Assembly (NCBI GenBank): GCA_017935785.1
Contig: JAGBGU010000073.1
Location: 1-64,000, forward strand
DNA: 64,000 bases
From: Bacteroidaceae bacterium
GTDB lineage: Bacteria; Bacteroidota; Bacteroidia; Bacteroidales; Bacteroidaceae
Direction of reading: 5' to 3'
The position numbers and the translations under genes are program-made. Position 1 is the stretch's first letter. Each line of letters opens with the position of its first letter. Shown here piece after piece: positions 9,135 to 18,443 of the stretch. The notes under the pieces are model-generated. The model ran no database searches, was not told the origin of the DNA, and was given only the letters and a program-made list of their open reading frames with translations.

Positions 9135-10031
9135 TCAGAAATAGCGGGTCTCGGTTCCCAGAATTTCGCTCAGGAGCAGATTGCAGAGTCGGCTTGTACC
9201 GAGACGGAACAGTTGGTTGGTGAGCCACTCTTCGCCCAACACTTCCTTGACGATGGTGTAATAGACCAGTGCATCGAAAACGGTGTTGAGTCCGCCGGCG
9301 GGTTTGAAGCCGATGCGTATGCCGGTCTTGTCATAATATTCCTTTATGGCCTGGCACATGACATAGGCTGCCTCGGGGGTGGCGGCAGGTTTCTCCTTGC
9401 CGGTACTGGTCTTGATATAGTCGGCCCCTGAGTACATGGCCAGTATGCTGGCTTTCTTGATGTCTGAGGCAGAGGGGAGCAGTCCGGTTTCCAGAATGAC
9501 CTTCAGGGCGTGTTCGCCACATACGGCCTTTATCTCACTGATTTCATCGCAAACCGATTCGTAGTCGCCGTTTAGGAACTTGCCCACGCTCATTACCATG
9601 TCAATCTCTTTGGCGCCGTCCTTGATGGCAAGTGCAGTCTCTATGGTCTTTACCTCCAGCAGGGCTTGCGAGGAAGGGAAATTGCCGCTGACACAAGCCA
9701 CTTCCACGCCTTCCACCTCCAGACTTTGGCTAACGATACCGGCGTAGCAGGGATACACGCAGATGGTGGCCACATGGGGCAGGGCAGGGTAGTCCTCGTC
9801 AAACTGGTTTACCCGTTCGGTCAGCTTTAGCACGCTTTCTTCCGTATCAGTGGTTTTCAATGTGGTAAGTTCCACGCTTCCGAGCAGGAATTTCTTTACC
9901 TCCGCTGTGTTGTTTTCAGCCACTTTTTCGCGGATAATCTGTTCCACCTTGGCGGCTATTATCTCATCGTTCAGGTTGGTCTCGTACAATGCCAGGGCCT
10001 GTTCGTACTTGTTTGTCTCGTTTACTTTCAT
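9135..10031 (-). CDS. deoC: Deoxyribose-phosphate aldolase
   Basis: A 298-residue cytosolic class I aldolase that splits 2-deoxyribose-5-phosphate into glyceraldehyde-3-phosphate and acetaldehyde in deoxynucleoside catabolism. The Schiff-base lysine lies in DYIKTSTGK, and the second conserved lysine in IRIGFKPAGGL. The length fits the longer Bacteroidetes form with an extra N-terminal helix region. Its ATG overlaps the stop of the upstream MazG-like gene by four bases, so the two are translationally coupled. Confidence 0.95.
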   Translation of the reverse strand: MKVNETNKYEQALALYETNLNDEIIAAKVEQIIREKVAENNTAEVKKFLLGSVELTTLKTTDTEESVLKLTERVNQFDEDYPALPHVATICVYPCYAGIVSQSLEVEGVEVACVSGNFPSSQALLEVKTIETALAIKDGAKEIDMVMSVGKFLNGDYESVCDEISEIKAVCGEHALKVILETGLLPSASDIKKASILAMYSGADYIKTSTGKEKPAATPEAAYVMCQAIKEYYDKTGIRIGFKPAGGLNTVFDALVYYTIVKEVLGEEWLTNQLFRLGTSRLCNLLLSEILGTETRYF

Positions 10032-10351
10032 ACTAATTTCGGATTGTTTTTATGTCGTTCTTTATCGCGTTCTGTCTTTTTCTGAAAGGATTTCTCCAAT
10101 GCTTCGGTCAGATTGGTCCCCGTCTGGTTGGCAATGCAAAGCAGCACCCAAAGCACGTCGGCCATCTCTTCTCCAAGGTCGGCCTTTTCGCCTTCCTTGA
10201 AACTCTGTTCGCCATATTTGCGCGCCATTATGCGGGCCATTTCGCCCACTTCTTCGGTGAGGATGGCCATGTTGGTCAGTTCGCTGAAATACCTTACGCC
10301 GTACTGTTTAATCCATGTATCCACGCGCTCCTGTGCTTCCTGTATGGTCAT
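10028..10351 (-). CDS. MazG-like nucleotide pyrophosphohydrolase
   Basis: A 107-residue protein of the all-alpha NTP pyrophosphohydrolase superfamily. The metal-binding acidic motifs are visible: EEVGEMAR near residues 31-38 and EEMADVLW near 61-68. The family hydrolyses (d)NTPs to monophosphates, usually to remove non-canonical nucleotides. The single short domain is closer to the MazG-like/RS21-C6 type than to full two-domain MazG. It sits 12 bp after the small membrane protein and overlaps deoC by 4 bp. Confidence 0.88.
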   Translation of the reverse strand: MTIQEAQERVDTWIKQYGVRYFSELTNMAILTEEVGEMARIMARKYGEQSFKEGEKADLGEEMADVLWVLLCIANQTGTNLTEALEKSFQKKTERDKERHKNNPKLV

Positions 10352-10363
10352 TGGGATGTCTGC

Positions 10364-10615
10364 TTAAAACAACTGAAAATATTTGTTTATCAGGCCTATC
10401 GCTAAGCAAATGACAAGCACCGCTATCACCCGCAGATTGTCTGACTTGTATTTACGGAAATGATAAAAACGGTAAGCTTCTCCTACCAGAAATATGACCA
10501 TACCAGTTAGCGAAATAGTGTGTATTTTGACTAAAATACCGCAAACAATTATGACTCCACTCATGCTAATGAGGTTGTCTGCAATGATTTCGCCTTTTGT
10601 TCTTTTGTCTTCCAT
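10364..10615 (-). CDS. Small predicted membrane protein, function unknown
   Basis: An 83-residue protein with a charged N terminus and two or three hydrophobic segments (about 17-32, 33-48 and 62-78), separated by the basic stretch FYHFRKYKSD. I do not recognise a family. It is tightly placed between dtd (18 bp) and the MazG-like gene (12 bp), so it is probably co-transcribed. Its place in a nucleotide/tRNA quality-control operon does not by itself tell its role. Confidence 0.7.
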   Translation of the reverse strand: MEDKRTKGEIIADNLISMSGVIIVCGILVKIHTISLTGMVIFLVGEAYRFYHFRKYKSDNLRVIAVLVICLAIGLINKYFQLF

Positions 10616-10633
10616 AACTCATTTGTTTTGTGG

Positions 10634-11086
10634 TTATTCCTTATTTTTTGTGTCCATACAGATGGTAACAGGACCGTCGTTCAGCAGTTCCACCTTCATG
10701 TCTGCGCCAAATTCTCCAGTCCCAACGGGGCGTCCCATGGCGGCGGTAAGAGCGGATACGAAGGTTTCGTAAAGCGGAATGGCGGTTTCGTGCCCGGCTG
10801 CCCTGATCCAGCTGGGGCGGTTGCCTTTCTTGTAGCTTGCCATCAGGGTAAACTGGCTGACAACTATTATATTCCCGTTGATATCCAATATATTACGATT
10901 CATTACGCCGTTCTCATCGTCAAATATGCGGAGGTTTACTATCTTATGTACCAGCCAGTCTATATCTTCCTGGTTGTCTTCGTTCCCTATACCCAATAGA
11001 ATGAGGTAACCATTATCTATTTGGCTTTTTACCCTCCCTTCAATGGTAACGCTGGCGTGTGAAACTCGTTGTATTACTGCTTTCAT
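10634..11086 (-). CDS. dtd: D-aminoacyl-tRNA deacylase
   Basis: A 150-residue cytosolic enzyme that hydrolyses D-aminoacyl-tRNA (and Gly-tRNA-Ala), which recycles mischarged tRNA. Both signature motifs are present: SQFTL near residues 79-83 and the Gly-cisPro motif as NDGPVTI near 136-142. The start MKAVIQRV is the family's usual N terminus. A TAnnTTTG box lies about 22 nt upstream, so it probably begins the dtd-membrane protein-mazG-deoC unit. Confidence 0.96.
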   Translation of the reverse strand: MKAVIQRVSHASVTIEGRVKSQIDNGYLILLGIGNEDNQEDIDWLVHKIVNLRIFDDENGVMNRNILDINGNIIVVSQFTLMASYKKGNRPSWIRAAGHETAIPLYETFVSALTAAMGRPVGTGEFGADMKVELLNDGPVTICMDTKNKE

Positions 11087-11107
11087 CCTTCTTTGGTTTC
11101 TTTAGGA

Positions 11108-11115
11108 CAAAGGTA
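11108..11115 (-). promoter_or_regulatory. Bacteroidetes -7 box for dtd
   Basis: The minus strand reads TACCTTTG, a full match to TAnnTTTG, giving a leader of roughly 15-18 nt to the dtd ATG at 11086. The -33 element is not clear. Confidence 0.45.
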
Positions 11116-11193
11116 CATTATTTATTTTATATAGAGCGTGCTCAATGCAGTTTTTTATACCTGTTTTTAAACTTTTTTATGGGTTTTACGCTG

Positions 11194-13059
11194 TTAATGG
11201 GACTTTATGTTGTCTGAGACCGTCTGTGCATGGAAATAGCCATATACGATGGCGGCCTTGGACTTACCTATGCTCCCTTCCAATGCGGAAAGTTCTGCTT
11301 CGGCAATGCGTTTTACGCTCTTGAACTGCTTCAGCAGGGCTGCTTTTGTCTTTGGGCCAATGCCGTTTATGGAGTCCAGTTCGCTTGCTATCTGGTGCTT
11401 GCTTCTCTTTTCCCTGTGGAACGTAACGGCATAGCGGTGTACTTCCTCCTGTATGCTTACCAGTAGGCGGAACAGCGTGCTGTCGGGCTTCATGCCGATG
11501 GTTTGGGGCGGGAATCCGAACAGCAATTCTCGGGTGCGGTGCTTGTCGTCTTTTGCCAGTCCTGCAATGGGGATATCCAACCCTAATTCGTCTTCAACGA
11601 CTTGTCTTACGCACTCCATCTGACCCTTTCCGCCGTCTGTGATGATGAGGTCGGGTAGGGGAGTTTCCTCGCTTATGGCGCGGCTGTATCTGCGGCGTAC
11701 CACCTCTTGCATACTGGCATAGTCGTCAGCTCCTTCCACTGTTTTTATGATATAGCGTCTGTAGTCAGCCTTGCTGGGCTTGCATTTCTTAAATACAATA
11801 CAACCGGCTACAGCATCTGTTCCGCTTATGTTGCTGTTGTCAAAACACTCTATCTGCATGGGTAAACGGTCAAGTTGCAATGCGTCTTGCAGCTCTTTCA
11901 TCAGACGGACGCTCTTTTGTTCGGGGTTCAGTTTGTCCATCTGGTTCTGCTTGTCCTTTTTGTATTGCAGTACGTTCAGCCTGCTCAGTTCCAACAGCTT
12001 TTTTTTATCTCCTTTTACCGGAATGGTTTGCGTAACGCCTTCCAGTTGAAGTTCCACGGGGAACGGTACGATAATTTCCTTAAAATCACTACCGTAACGG
12101 TTTCTTATTTCACCTATTCCTATAATAAGCAATTCCTCTGGTGTTTCATCCAACCGTTTGGTTAGTTCAAACGTGAAAGCCTGGTTTATGCAGCCGTTTG
12201 TAACGTGCAGATAGTTTATATAGGCTGTTTGCTTGTTGTCTTCAATATTGAATACGTCTACTGATTTGAGTGTGTTGCTTACTACCTCGCTTTTGCTCCT
12301 GTAATTTTCCAGCAACAGGTATTTCTTTTTTATTACTTCTGCTTCCTCAAACCGCATTTCTTCGGCCAATTTCCCCATTTCATCCATTAGTTTCCGTTGT
12401 AGCCATGCCGTGTTCCCCTTTAGGATTTCTTTGGCCTCGTTGATGTATTCCATATATTTGTCTCTGCTTTCCCATCCGCGGCATGGTGCCTTACAGTTCT
12501 TTATGTGGTATTCAAGGCATTCTTTGTGTTTGCCGTTAGCTATGCTTTCTGCACTTATACTCTCGCGGCATGAACGGAGCGGATACAGTTTTTTGATGAG
12601 TTCAAGAATGTTGTATAAGGTGGGTATGTGGCTGTACGGTCCGAAATATGTGCCCATTCTCCGGTCAATCTTACGTGTTTGGAAAATTCTTGGCAGATAT
12701 TCGTTGGTTATGCATATACTGGGATAGGTCTTTCCGTCTTTGAGCAGAATATTGTATCTTGGATTCCATTTTTTTATCAGGTTATTTTCCAATAACAGCG
12801 CATCTTCTTCCGTTTTGACCACAACATACTTGATGTCTCTGATTTTACTCACAAGAATCGCAGTTTTCTTGCTTTGGTGTTCTTTGCTGAAATACGAATA
12901 GACTCTGCGTTTCAGGTTTTTTGCCTTACCTACATATATAATCGTTCCGGTTTCGTCAAGATACTGGTAGCATCCTGGACATTCCGGAAGATTCGCCACA
13001 ATGTTCCTTAAGTATAATTCTGTTTTCTCTTTCTCGGTTATCAGTTCTTCCTTTTCCAT
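11194..13059 (-). CDS. uvrC: Excinuclease ABC subunit C
   Basis: A 621-residue nucleotide-excision-repair endonuclease that makes the 3' and 5' incisions around UvrB-bound lesions. The domains are a GIY-YIG nuclease (about 22-100, with GCYQYLDETGTIIYVGKAKN), a UVR motif (about 210-245, LAEEMRFEEAEVIKKKY), an RNase H-like nuclease (about 400-550, ECFDNSNISG and DLIITDGGKGQ), and helix-hairpin-helix motifs (about 560-610, INGIGPKTKAALL). The length is normal. It follows apt, separated by a terminator hairpin only 22 nt before the ATG. Confidence 0.97.
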   Translation of the reverse strand: MEKEELITEKEKTELYLRNIVANLPECPGCYQYLDETGTIIYVGKAKNLKRRVYSYFSKEHQSKKTAILVSKIRDIKYVVVKTEEDALLLENNLIKKWNPRYNILLKDGKTYPSICITNEYLPRIFQTRKIDRRMGTYFGPYSHIPTLYNILELIKKLYPLRSCRESISAESIANGKHKECLEYHIKNCKAPCRGWESRDKYMEYINEAKEILKGNTAWLQRKLMDEMGKLAEEMRFEEAEVIKKKYLLLENYRSKSEVVSNTLKSVDVFNIEDNKQTAYINYLHVTNGCINQAFTFELTKRLDETPEELLIIGIGEIRNRYGSDFKEIIVPFPVELQLEGVTQTIPVKGDKKKLLELSRLNVLQYKKDKQNQMDKLNPEQKSVRLMKELQDALQLDRLPMQIECFDNSNISGTDAVAGCIVFKKCKPSKADYRRYIIKTVEGADDYASMQEVVRRRYSRAISEETPLPDLIITDGGKGQMECVRQVVEDELGLDIPIAGLAKDDKHRTRELLFGFPPQTIGMKPDSTLFRLLVSIQEEVHRYAVTFHREKRSKHQIASELDSINGIGPKTKAALLKQFKSVKRIAEAELSALEGSIGKSKAAIVYGYFHAQTVSDNIKSH

Positions 13060-13080
13060 ATTTCAGCGAATAAACCGTAC

Positions 13081-13108
13081 AAAAAAAATCCGCAAAAATG
13101 CGGATTTT
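13081..13108 (-). terminator. Terminator between apt and uvrC
   Basis: AAAATCCGC / GCGGATTTT is a 9-bp perfect stem with a 5-nt loop, followed on the minus strand by a run of eight T. It overlaps the apt stop codon, and the uvrC ATG begins about 22 nt beyond the T run. Confidence 0.8.
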
Positions 13109-13637
13109 AAATACGTATTAGCGTTTCTATTTCAATATCGTTGCCCAGAGCCTCTCTTCCGTGCAGTCCTTCTATCCTAAGTTCTATCAGGAATCCTATA
13201 TAAATGTTTCTGGGGTTAAATTGCTTTACCAGATTGTAGGCGGCTTTCATGCTACCGCCGGTTGCTAACAGGTCATCGTGAATAAGCACGATGTCATCGT
13301 TATTAATGGCATCACAATGAATTTCTATAGTATCCTCTCCATACTCTTTCATATATGATTCCTTTTTTGTGTCACCAGGCAGTTTACCTGGTTTTCTGCA
13401 CATCACAAATCCTGCTCCCAGTCTTAAGGCTAAAGCAGCGCCGACAACGAATCCTCTGCTTTCAATTCCCACAACCTTTGTTATGCCTTTGTCCTTGTAT
13501 TTCTCGTAAAGTTCGTCAACCATAATCTTCAGGCATTCCGCATCCTTATAAAGCGTGCTTACATCCTTGAACTGTATTCCGGGTATAGGGAAGTCTGGTA
13601 TGTTTCTCAGATTTCTAAGTAATGTTTCGTTATTCAT
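13107..13637 (-). CDS. apt: Adenine phosphoribosyltransferase
   Basis: A 176-residue cytosolic purine-salvage enzyme: adenine plus PRPP gives AMP plus pyrophosphate. The PRPP-binding motif is seen as VLIHDDLLATGGS (about 119-131) in place of the canonical VVDDLLATGGT. The N-terminal PIPGIQFKDVSTLY and GIESRGFVVGAALAL segments are typical of the family. The start lies 49 bp after mnmG, with a parS site in the gap. Its stop codon is inside a strong terminator. Confidence 0.95.
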   Translation of the reverse strand: MNNETLLRNLRNIPDFPIPGIQFKDVSTLYKDAECLKIMVDELYEKYKDKGITKVVGIESRGFVVGAALALRLGAGFVMCRKPGKLPGDTKKESYMKEYGEDTIEIHCDAINNDDIVLIHDDLLATGGSMKAAYNLVKQFNPRNIYIGFLIELRIEGLHGREALGNDIEIETLIRI

Positions 13638-13670
13638 TCTCAGTGCTTTATGTTTAAAGTGTTTAATGTT

Positions 13671-13686
13671 TGTTTCACGTGAAACC
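13671..13686. promoter_or_regulatory. parS: parS-like ParB-binding site
   Basis: TGTTTCACGTGAAACC matches the conserved chromosomal parS 16-mer TGTTTCACGTGAAACA at 15 of 16 positions. It contains the perfect 14-bp palindrome GTTTCACGTGAAAC. It lies in the mnmG-apt gap, touching the mnmG stop codon at 13687. No parA or parB gene is in the window. Confidence 0.8.
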
Positions 13687-15558
13687 TTATCGCCCCAGCA
13701 GAACCAATAAGACGTTTATGTCGCTTGGAGAAACCCCAGGGATACGAGAGGCTTGTGCAAGCGTCTCTGGATTGATCTCCGTCAGCTTCTGTCTGCATTC
13801 AGTGGAAAGTGACTGCAGTTTGTTGTAGTCGAATCTGCCCCTAATCCTAATGTTTTCCAATCGCTCCATCTTTTCTGCTTGTTCTCGCTCGCGTATTATG
13901 TAGCCATTGTATTTTATTCTGATTTCAGCGGCTTCGGTAACTTCATCTTTTCTTTCTCCGATAGATTCTATCTTCTCCCTTAATGCAGGTATGTGTTTTG
14001 CCATCTCTTTGATGGTTACTTGCGGGCGAACAATTAAGTCTGCCAATTTGCATCCCTTGGTTAATGCGGCGGTGCCCATTTGCTCTAAAGCGTCATTTAT
14101 ATAGGCAGCCTTAACGCTGAATGACTTGCAGAATTCTTCGATAGATTCTATGCCTTTTTCTTTTCTTTTCCAAATAGCGTAGCGTTCTTCTGTTGCCAAT
14201 CCCATTTTATAGCCGCGTTCAGTGAGACGTGCATCAGCATCGTCCTGTCTCAAAAGAATGCGGTATTCGGCTCTGCTGGTAAACATTCTGTATGGTTCGT
14301 TAACCCCCTTTGTTACCAAGTCGTCAATTAGTACGCCTATGTATGATTCGTTGCGCTTCATGACAAAAGGTTCGCTTCCACCGCATTTTCTTGCTGCGTT
14401 TATGCCAGCAACTATACCTTGGCCTGCTGCCTCTTCGTATCCAGTCGTGCCGTTTACTTGTCCGGCCATATACAGGCCGTCTATAACCTTTGACTCCAGT
14501 GAGTGGTATAGTTGGGTAGGGTCGAAGAAATCATATTCTATTGCATATCCGGGTCTGTACACTTTCAAGTCGCGGAAAGCGGGGATATTGCGTAAGGCCT
14601 CCAGCTGGATATCGATGGGCAGGCTGCTGCTGAATCCATTCAAATAATATTCTTGTGTGTTTGTGCCTTCCGGTTCAAGAAACAGTTGGTGCTGTTCCTT
14701 GTCCGCAAAGGTTACTATCTTTGTCTCGATGCTCGGACAGTATCTTGGACCTATGCTTTTTATTTGTCCGTTATATAATGGCGAATATGGAAGTCCCTTT
14801 TTCAGAATGTCATGGACTTTGGAGTTGGTAAATGTTATCCAGCATGGAAGCTGAGGTAGGGAACGCTCCTTACTCATGAACGAGAACATTTGGCTGCATT
14901 CGTCTCCGGGTTGTATTTGCATCTCGTCGAAGTGTACGCTTCTGCCGTCTATTCTCACAGGTGTGCCAGTCTTCATGCGGTCGGCACGGATTCCCCATTG
15001 TGTGATACTTTCTGTCAGATGCAGGCTGGCTGGCTCGGCGCACCTTCCGCCAGGGATTTGTGTGCTGCCAATGTGCATCAGACCGTTCAGGAACGTACCG
15101 GCGGTGATGATTACGCATCGTGCATGAAGCACAATGTCCATGTAAGTCTTAACACCGGTCACTTTGCCGTCCTTGACCAAAAGTTCCTTCACCTGGTCCT
15201 GCCAGATGCTCAGGTTTTCCTGGTTTTCCAGAATTTCCCTCCATGCCCAAATGAATTTGCCGCGGTCGCATTGTGCTCTCGGACTCCACATGGCCGGGCC
15301 TTTGCTGCGGTTGAGCATCCGGAACTGTATGGCTGTCTGGTCTGTCACCAGTCCCATCTGTCCGCCTAACGCATCAATCTCGCGTACAATCTGGCCTTTG
15401 GCAATGCCGCCGACTGCAGGATTGCAACTCATTTGGGCAATCTTGTTCATGTCCATGGTCACCAGACAGGTGCTGGCACCTAATTTTGCGCTGGCCATGG
15501 CCGCTTCGCACCCGGCGTGTCCGGCTCCTACTACCACCACATCGTATTTGAATTCCAT
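13687..15558 (-). CDS. mnmG: tRNA uridine 5-carboxymethylaminomethyl modification enzyme MnmG (GidA)
   Basis: An FAD-dependent protein that works with MnmE to place carboxymethylaminomethyl on U34 of several tRNAs. The Rossmann motif VVVGAGHAGCEAA is at the N terminus. CNPAVGGIAKGQIVREIDALGG and the GidA signature GPRYCPSIE(TK) follow. The open frame begins at 15603, but a -7 promoter box covers 15601-15608. I therefore choose the internal ATG at 15558 (MEFKYDVVVVGAG), which is also the normal family start and gives about 623 residues. parS follows the stop codon directly. Confidence 0.95.
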   Translation of the reverse strand: MEFKYDVVVVGAGHAGCEAAMASAKLGASTCLVTMDMNKIAQMSCNPAVGGIAKGQIVREIDALGGQMGLVTDQTAIQFRMLNRSKGPAMWSPRAQCDRGKFIWAWREILENQENLSIWQDQVKELLVKDGKVTGVKTYMDIVLHARCVIITAGTFLNGLMHIGSTQIPGGRCAEPASLHLTESITQWGIRADRMKTGTPVRIDGRSVHFDEMQIQPGDECSQMFSFMSKERSLPQLPCWITFTNSKVHDILKKGLPYSPLYNGQIKSIGPRYCPSIETKIVTFADKEQHQLFLEPEGTNTQEYYLNGFSSSLPIDIQLEALRNIPAFRDLKVYRPGYAIEYDFFDPTQLYHSLESKVIDGLYMAGQVNGTTGYEEAAGQGIVAGINAARKCGGSEPFVMKRNESYIGVLIDDLVTKGVNEPYRMFTSRAEYRILLRQDDADARLTERGYKMGLATEERYAIWKRKEKGIESIEEFCKSFSVKAAYINDALEQMGTAALTKGCKLADLIVRPQVTIKEMAKHIPALREKIESIGERKDEVTEAAEIRIKYNGYIIREREQAEKMERLENIRIRGRFDYNKLQSLSTECRQKLTEINPETLAQASRIPGVSPSDINVLLVLLGR

Positions 15559-15600
15559 TTCTCTAAAGCCTATTCTTGAAATTATATTTAAAATATGTTG

Positions 15601-15608
15601 CAAAAGTA
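15601..15608 (-). promoter_or_regulatory. Bacteroidetes -7 box for mnmG
   Basis: The minus strand reads TACTTTTG (TAnnTTTG). It decides the mnmG start: transcription from here would begin near 15595, after the upstream in-frame ATG at 15603, so translation should start at 15558. Confidence 0.55.
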
Positions 15609-15662
15609 GTGGTTTTATCCGAACATTTGGCGCTTTTTCTTGCCCAAATCACTTTTTTACCT

Positions 15663-15670
15663 TATTTTTG
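15663..15670 (+). promoter_or_regulatory. Bacteroidetes -7 box for frdCAB
   Basis: TATTTTTG matches TAnnTTTG. CTTG at 15639-15642, about 20 bp upstream, may serve as a weak -33 element. The leader to the frdC ATG is about 68 nt. Confidence 0.5.
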
Positions 15671-15743
15671 CAACGTAATAATACCTATTTATAATGAGGA
15701 AACATAGTTTTAATTCAAATCAATAATTTAATTTCAATCATTT

Positions 15744-16457
15744 ATGTGGTTAATCAATTCATCAATTGGTAGGAAAGTGGTTATGTCTGTAACGGGCATA
15801 GCGCTGGTCCTGTTCTTGACCTTTCATGCGTCAATGAACGTTGTGGCTCTCATCAGTGCCGAGGGCTACAACATGATTTGTGAGTTCCTGGGGGCCAACT
15901 GGTATGCAGTGGTGGCAACTCTGGGATTGGCGGCCCTTGTGGCTTTGCATTTTATCTTTGCAATCTGGCTGACCTTGCAGAACCGCAAGGCACGCGGCAA
16001 CAACCGTTATGCCGTAACAGACAAGCCTGCATTGGTAGAGTGGTCCAGCCAAAACATGCTGGTGCTTGGCATCATCGTGATTCTGGGTATGGGACTTCAC
16101 CTGTACAACTTCTGGTACAACATGATGTATGCAGAGTTGGTTCATGACCCCGAGATGATTGCCATGGCAACAAACGGTGTCTACCACATTGCCAAGACAT
16201 TCTCTTGCCCTGTCTACACCGTCATTTACATGGTATGGCTGGCAGCATTGTGGTTCCATCTGAACCACGGTATCTGGAGCTCAATGCAGACATTGGGCTG
16301 GAGCGGTCACATCTGGTTTAACCGTTGGAAGATGATCGGAACTATCTACACTACCGTTATCATCCTGATGTTTGCGGCCGTGGCTTTGGCCTTTGCCTTT
16401 GGTTATGTTCCCTGCGACATGCAGGCTCCTGCATGCGGAGGCTGTTTGTTGGGCTAA
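15744..16457 (+). CDS. frdC: Fumarate reductase/succinate dehydrogenase cytochrome b subunit
   Basis: A 237-residue membrane anchor of the quinol:fumarate reductase complex. Five hydrophobic helices are visible (about 13-38, 54-78, 103-124, 147-172, 193-218), as in the single-subunit di-heme type. Histidines that could ligate heme b are in LFLTFHASMN, LHFIFAIW, GLHLYNFW and LWFHLNHGIWSS. It leads the frdCAB operon, with frdA 37 bp downstream. In Bacteroidales this complex ends the anaerobic fumarate-respiration chain that produces succinate. Confidence 0.95.
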   Translation: MWLINSSIGRKVVMSVTGIALVLFLTFHASMNVVALISAEGYNMICEFLGANWYAVVATLGLAALVALHFIFAIWLTLQNRKARGNNRYAVTDKPALVEWSSQNMLVLGIIVILGMGLHLYNFWYNMMYAELVHDPEMIAMATNGVYHIAKTFSCPVYTVIYMVWLAALWFHLNHGIWSSMQTLGWSGHIWFNRWKMIGTIYTTVIILMFAAVALAFAFGYVPCDMQAPACGGCLLG

Positions 16458-16494
16458 TTATTTAAAAGTAAACGGATATTAATGAAATAATATT

Positions 16495-18441
16495 ATGGCA
16501 AAGACTATAGATTCAAGAATTCCTGAAGGACCAGTAGCAGAGAAATGGACCAATTATAAGGCTCACCAGAAACTGGTTAATCCGAAGAACAAGCGTAAGC
16601 TGGATATCATTGTTGTAGGTACCGGTCTGGCCGGTGCCAGTGCTGCTGCCTCATTGGGCGAGATGGGCTTCCATGTACTGAATTTCTGTATTCAGGACTC
16701 TCCCCGTCGTGCTCACTCAATTGCAGCCCAGGGTGGTATCAATGCAGCAAAGAACTATCAGAACGACGGCGACTCTGTGTACCGTCTTTTCTACGATACT
16801 GTAAAGGGTGGTGACTATCGTGCCCGCGAAGCCAATGTGTACCGTCTGGCCGAGGTTTCTAACAGCATCATCGACCAGTGTGTGGCTCAGGGTGTGCCCT
16901 TTGCCCGCGAATACGGCGGCATGCTGGCCAACCGCTCATTCGGTGGCGCTCAGGTTAGCCGTACCTTCTATGCCAAGGGACAGACCGGACAGCAGTTGCT
17001 TCTGGGTGCGTACAGCGCATTGAGCTGTCAGGTTAATGCCGGCACCGTTAAGCTCTATACCCGTTATGAAATGCTCGATGTAGTACTCATCGACGGACGT
17101 GCCCGCGGAATCATTGCCCGTAACCTGATTACCGGCGACATCGAGCGTTTTGCTGCTCATGCCGTAGTTATCGGTACCGGCGGTTACGGAAATGCCTATT
17201 TCCTTTCTACCAACGCCATGGGTTGCAACTGCTCAGCTGCCATTGCCTGCTATCGCAAGGGCGCTTATTTCGCAAACCCCTCTTACGTTCAGATTCACCC
17301 CACCTGTATCCCCGTTCACGGCGACAAGCAGTCTAAGCTGACCCTGATGTCAGAGTCTCTGCGTAACGACGGCCGTATCTGGGTTCCCAAGAAGCTTGAA
17401 GACGCCAAGGCACTGCAGGCCGGCACCAAGAAGGGTTCTGAAATTCCCGAGGCCGACCGCGACTACTATCTGGAGCGCCGCTATCCCGCCTTCGGTAACC
17501 TGGTTCCCCGTGACGTGGCTTCACGCGCTGCCAAGGAACGTTGCGACAAGGGCTATGGTGTGAACAACACCGGTCTGGCCGTGTTCCTGGACTTCAGCGA
17601 GGCTATCCGCGACTTTGGAAAGGATACCATCGCAGCCCGCTATGGCAACCTGTTTGACATGTACGAAGAGATTACCGACGTATCACCCTACAACGAGCCT
17701 ATGATGATTTATCCCGCTATCCACTATACCATGGGTGGTGTCTGGGTAGACTATGAATTGCAGACCAGCATTAAGGGCTTGTTCGCCATTGGTGAGTGCA
17801 ACTTCTCTGATCACGGAGCCAACCGTCTGGGTGCCAGTGCATTGATGCAGGGATTGGCCGACGGATACTTCGTGCTGCCCTATACCATTCAGAACTATCT
17901 GGCCGACCAGATTACCGTTCCCCGCTTCAGCACTTCGCTGCCCGAGTTTGATAAGGCAGAGAAGGATGTTAAGGACCGTATTGCACGCCTGATGAACATC
18001 AAGGGAAAGAGTTCTGTAGACTCAATCCACAAGAAGCTCGGACACATTATGTGGGACTATGTCGGAATGGGCCGTACCGCAGAAGGCCTGCAGAAGGGTA
18101 TCCAGATGATCAAGGAGCTTCGCAAGGAGTTCTATACCGACCTCTTCATCCCTCAGCTGGAAGGCGTAAATACCGAGTTGGAAAAGGCTCTCCGTCTGGA
18201 AGACTTCTTCCTGATGGGTCTGCTTGTAGCTCACGACGCACTTACCCGTAACGAATCCTGCGGAGGCCACTTCCGTGAGGAATACCAGACCGAGGAAGGT
18301 GAGGCCAAGCGCGACGACGAGAACTATTTCTACGTAGGCTGCTGGGAATACCAGGGCGACGACGAGAAGGATCCCGTACTCTATAAGGAACCCCTCGTAT
18401 ATGAAGCAATCAAAGTACAAACCCGTAATTACAAGAGCTAA
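16495..18441 (+). CDS. frdA: Fumarate reductase/succinate dehydrogenase flavoprotein subunit
   Basis: A 648-residue catalytic subunit that reduces fumarate to succinate with covalently bound FAD. Seen are [15 protein letters not shown] near residue 40, the FAD-linking histidine in [12 protein letters not shown], and the substrate/fumarate segments [11 protein letters not shown] and [10 protein letters not shown] with [18 protein letters not shown]. The length fits the Bacteroidetes/epsilon-type enzyme. Codon use is strongly biased toward a narrow set, as in highly expressed genes. frdB starts 2 bp after the stop. Confidence 0.97.
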   Translation: MAKTIDSRIPEGPVAEKWTNYKAHQKLVNPKNKRKLDIIVVGTGLAGASAAASLGEMGFHVLNFCIQDSPRRAHSIAAQGGINAAKNYQNDGDSVYRLFYDTVKGGDYRAREANVYRLAEVSNSIIDQCVAQGVPFAREYGGMLANRSFGGAQVSRTFYAKGQTGQQLLLGAYSALSCQVNAGTVKLYTRYEMLDVVLIDGRARGIIARNLITGDIERFAAHAVVIGTGGYGNAYFLSTNAMGCNCSAAIACYRKGAYFANPSYVQIHPTCIPVHGDKQSKLTLMSESLRNDGRIWVPKKLEDAKALQAGTKKGSEIPEADRDYYLERRYPAFGNLVPRDVASRAAKERCDKGYGVNNTGLAVFLDFSEAIRDFGKDTIAARYGNLFDMYEEITDVSPYNEPMMIYPAIHYTMGGVWVDYELQTSIKGLFAIGECNFSDHGANRLGASALMQGLADGYFVLPYTIQNYLADQITVPRFSTSLPEFDKAEKDVKDRIARLMNIKGKSSVDSIHKKLGHIMWDYVGMGRTAEGLQKGIQMIKELRKEFYTDLFIPQLEGVNTELEKALRLEDFFLMGLLVAHDALTRNESCGGHFREEYQTEEGEAKRDDENYFYVGCWEYQGDDEKDPVLYKEPLVYEAIKVQTRNYKS

Positions 18442-18443
18442 TC

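Noticed and set aside
15604-15743. Replication origin between mnmG and frdC
   Set aside because: parS and mnmG are nearby and the genes diverge, but I see no cluster of DnaA boxes (TTATCCACA) and no dnaA gene. TTATCCGAA at about 15616 is a poor single match.
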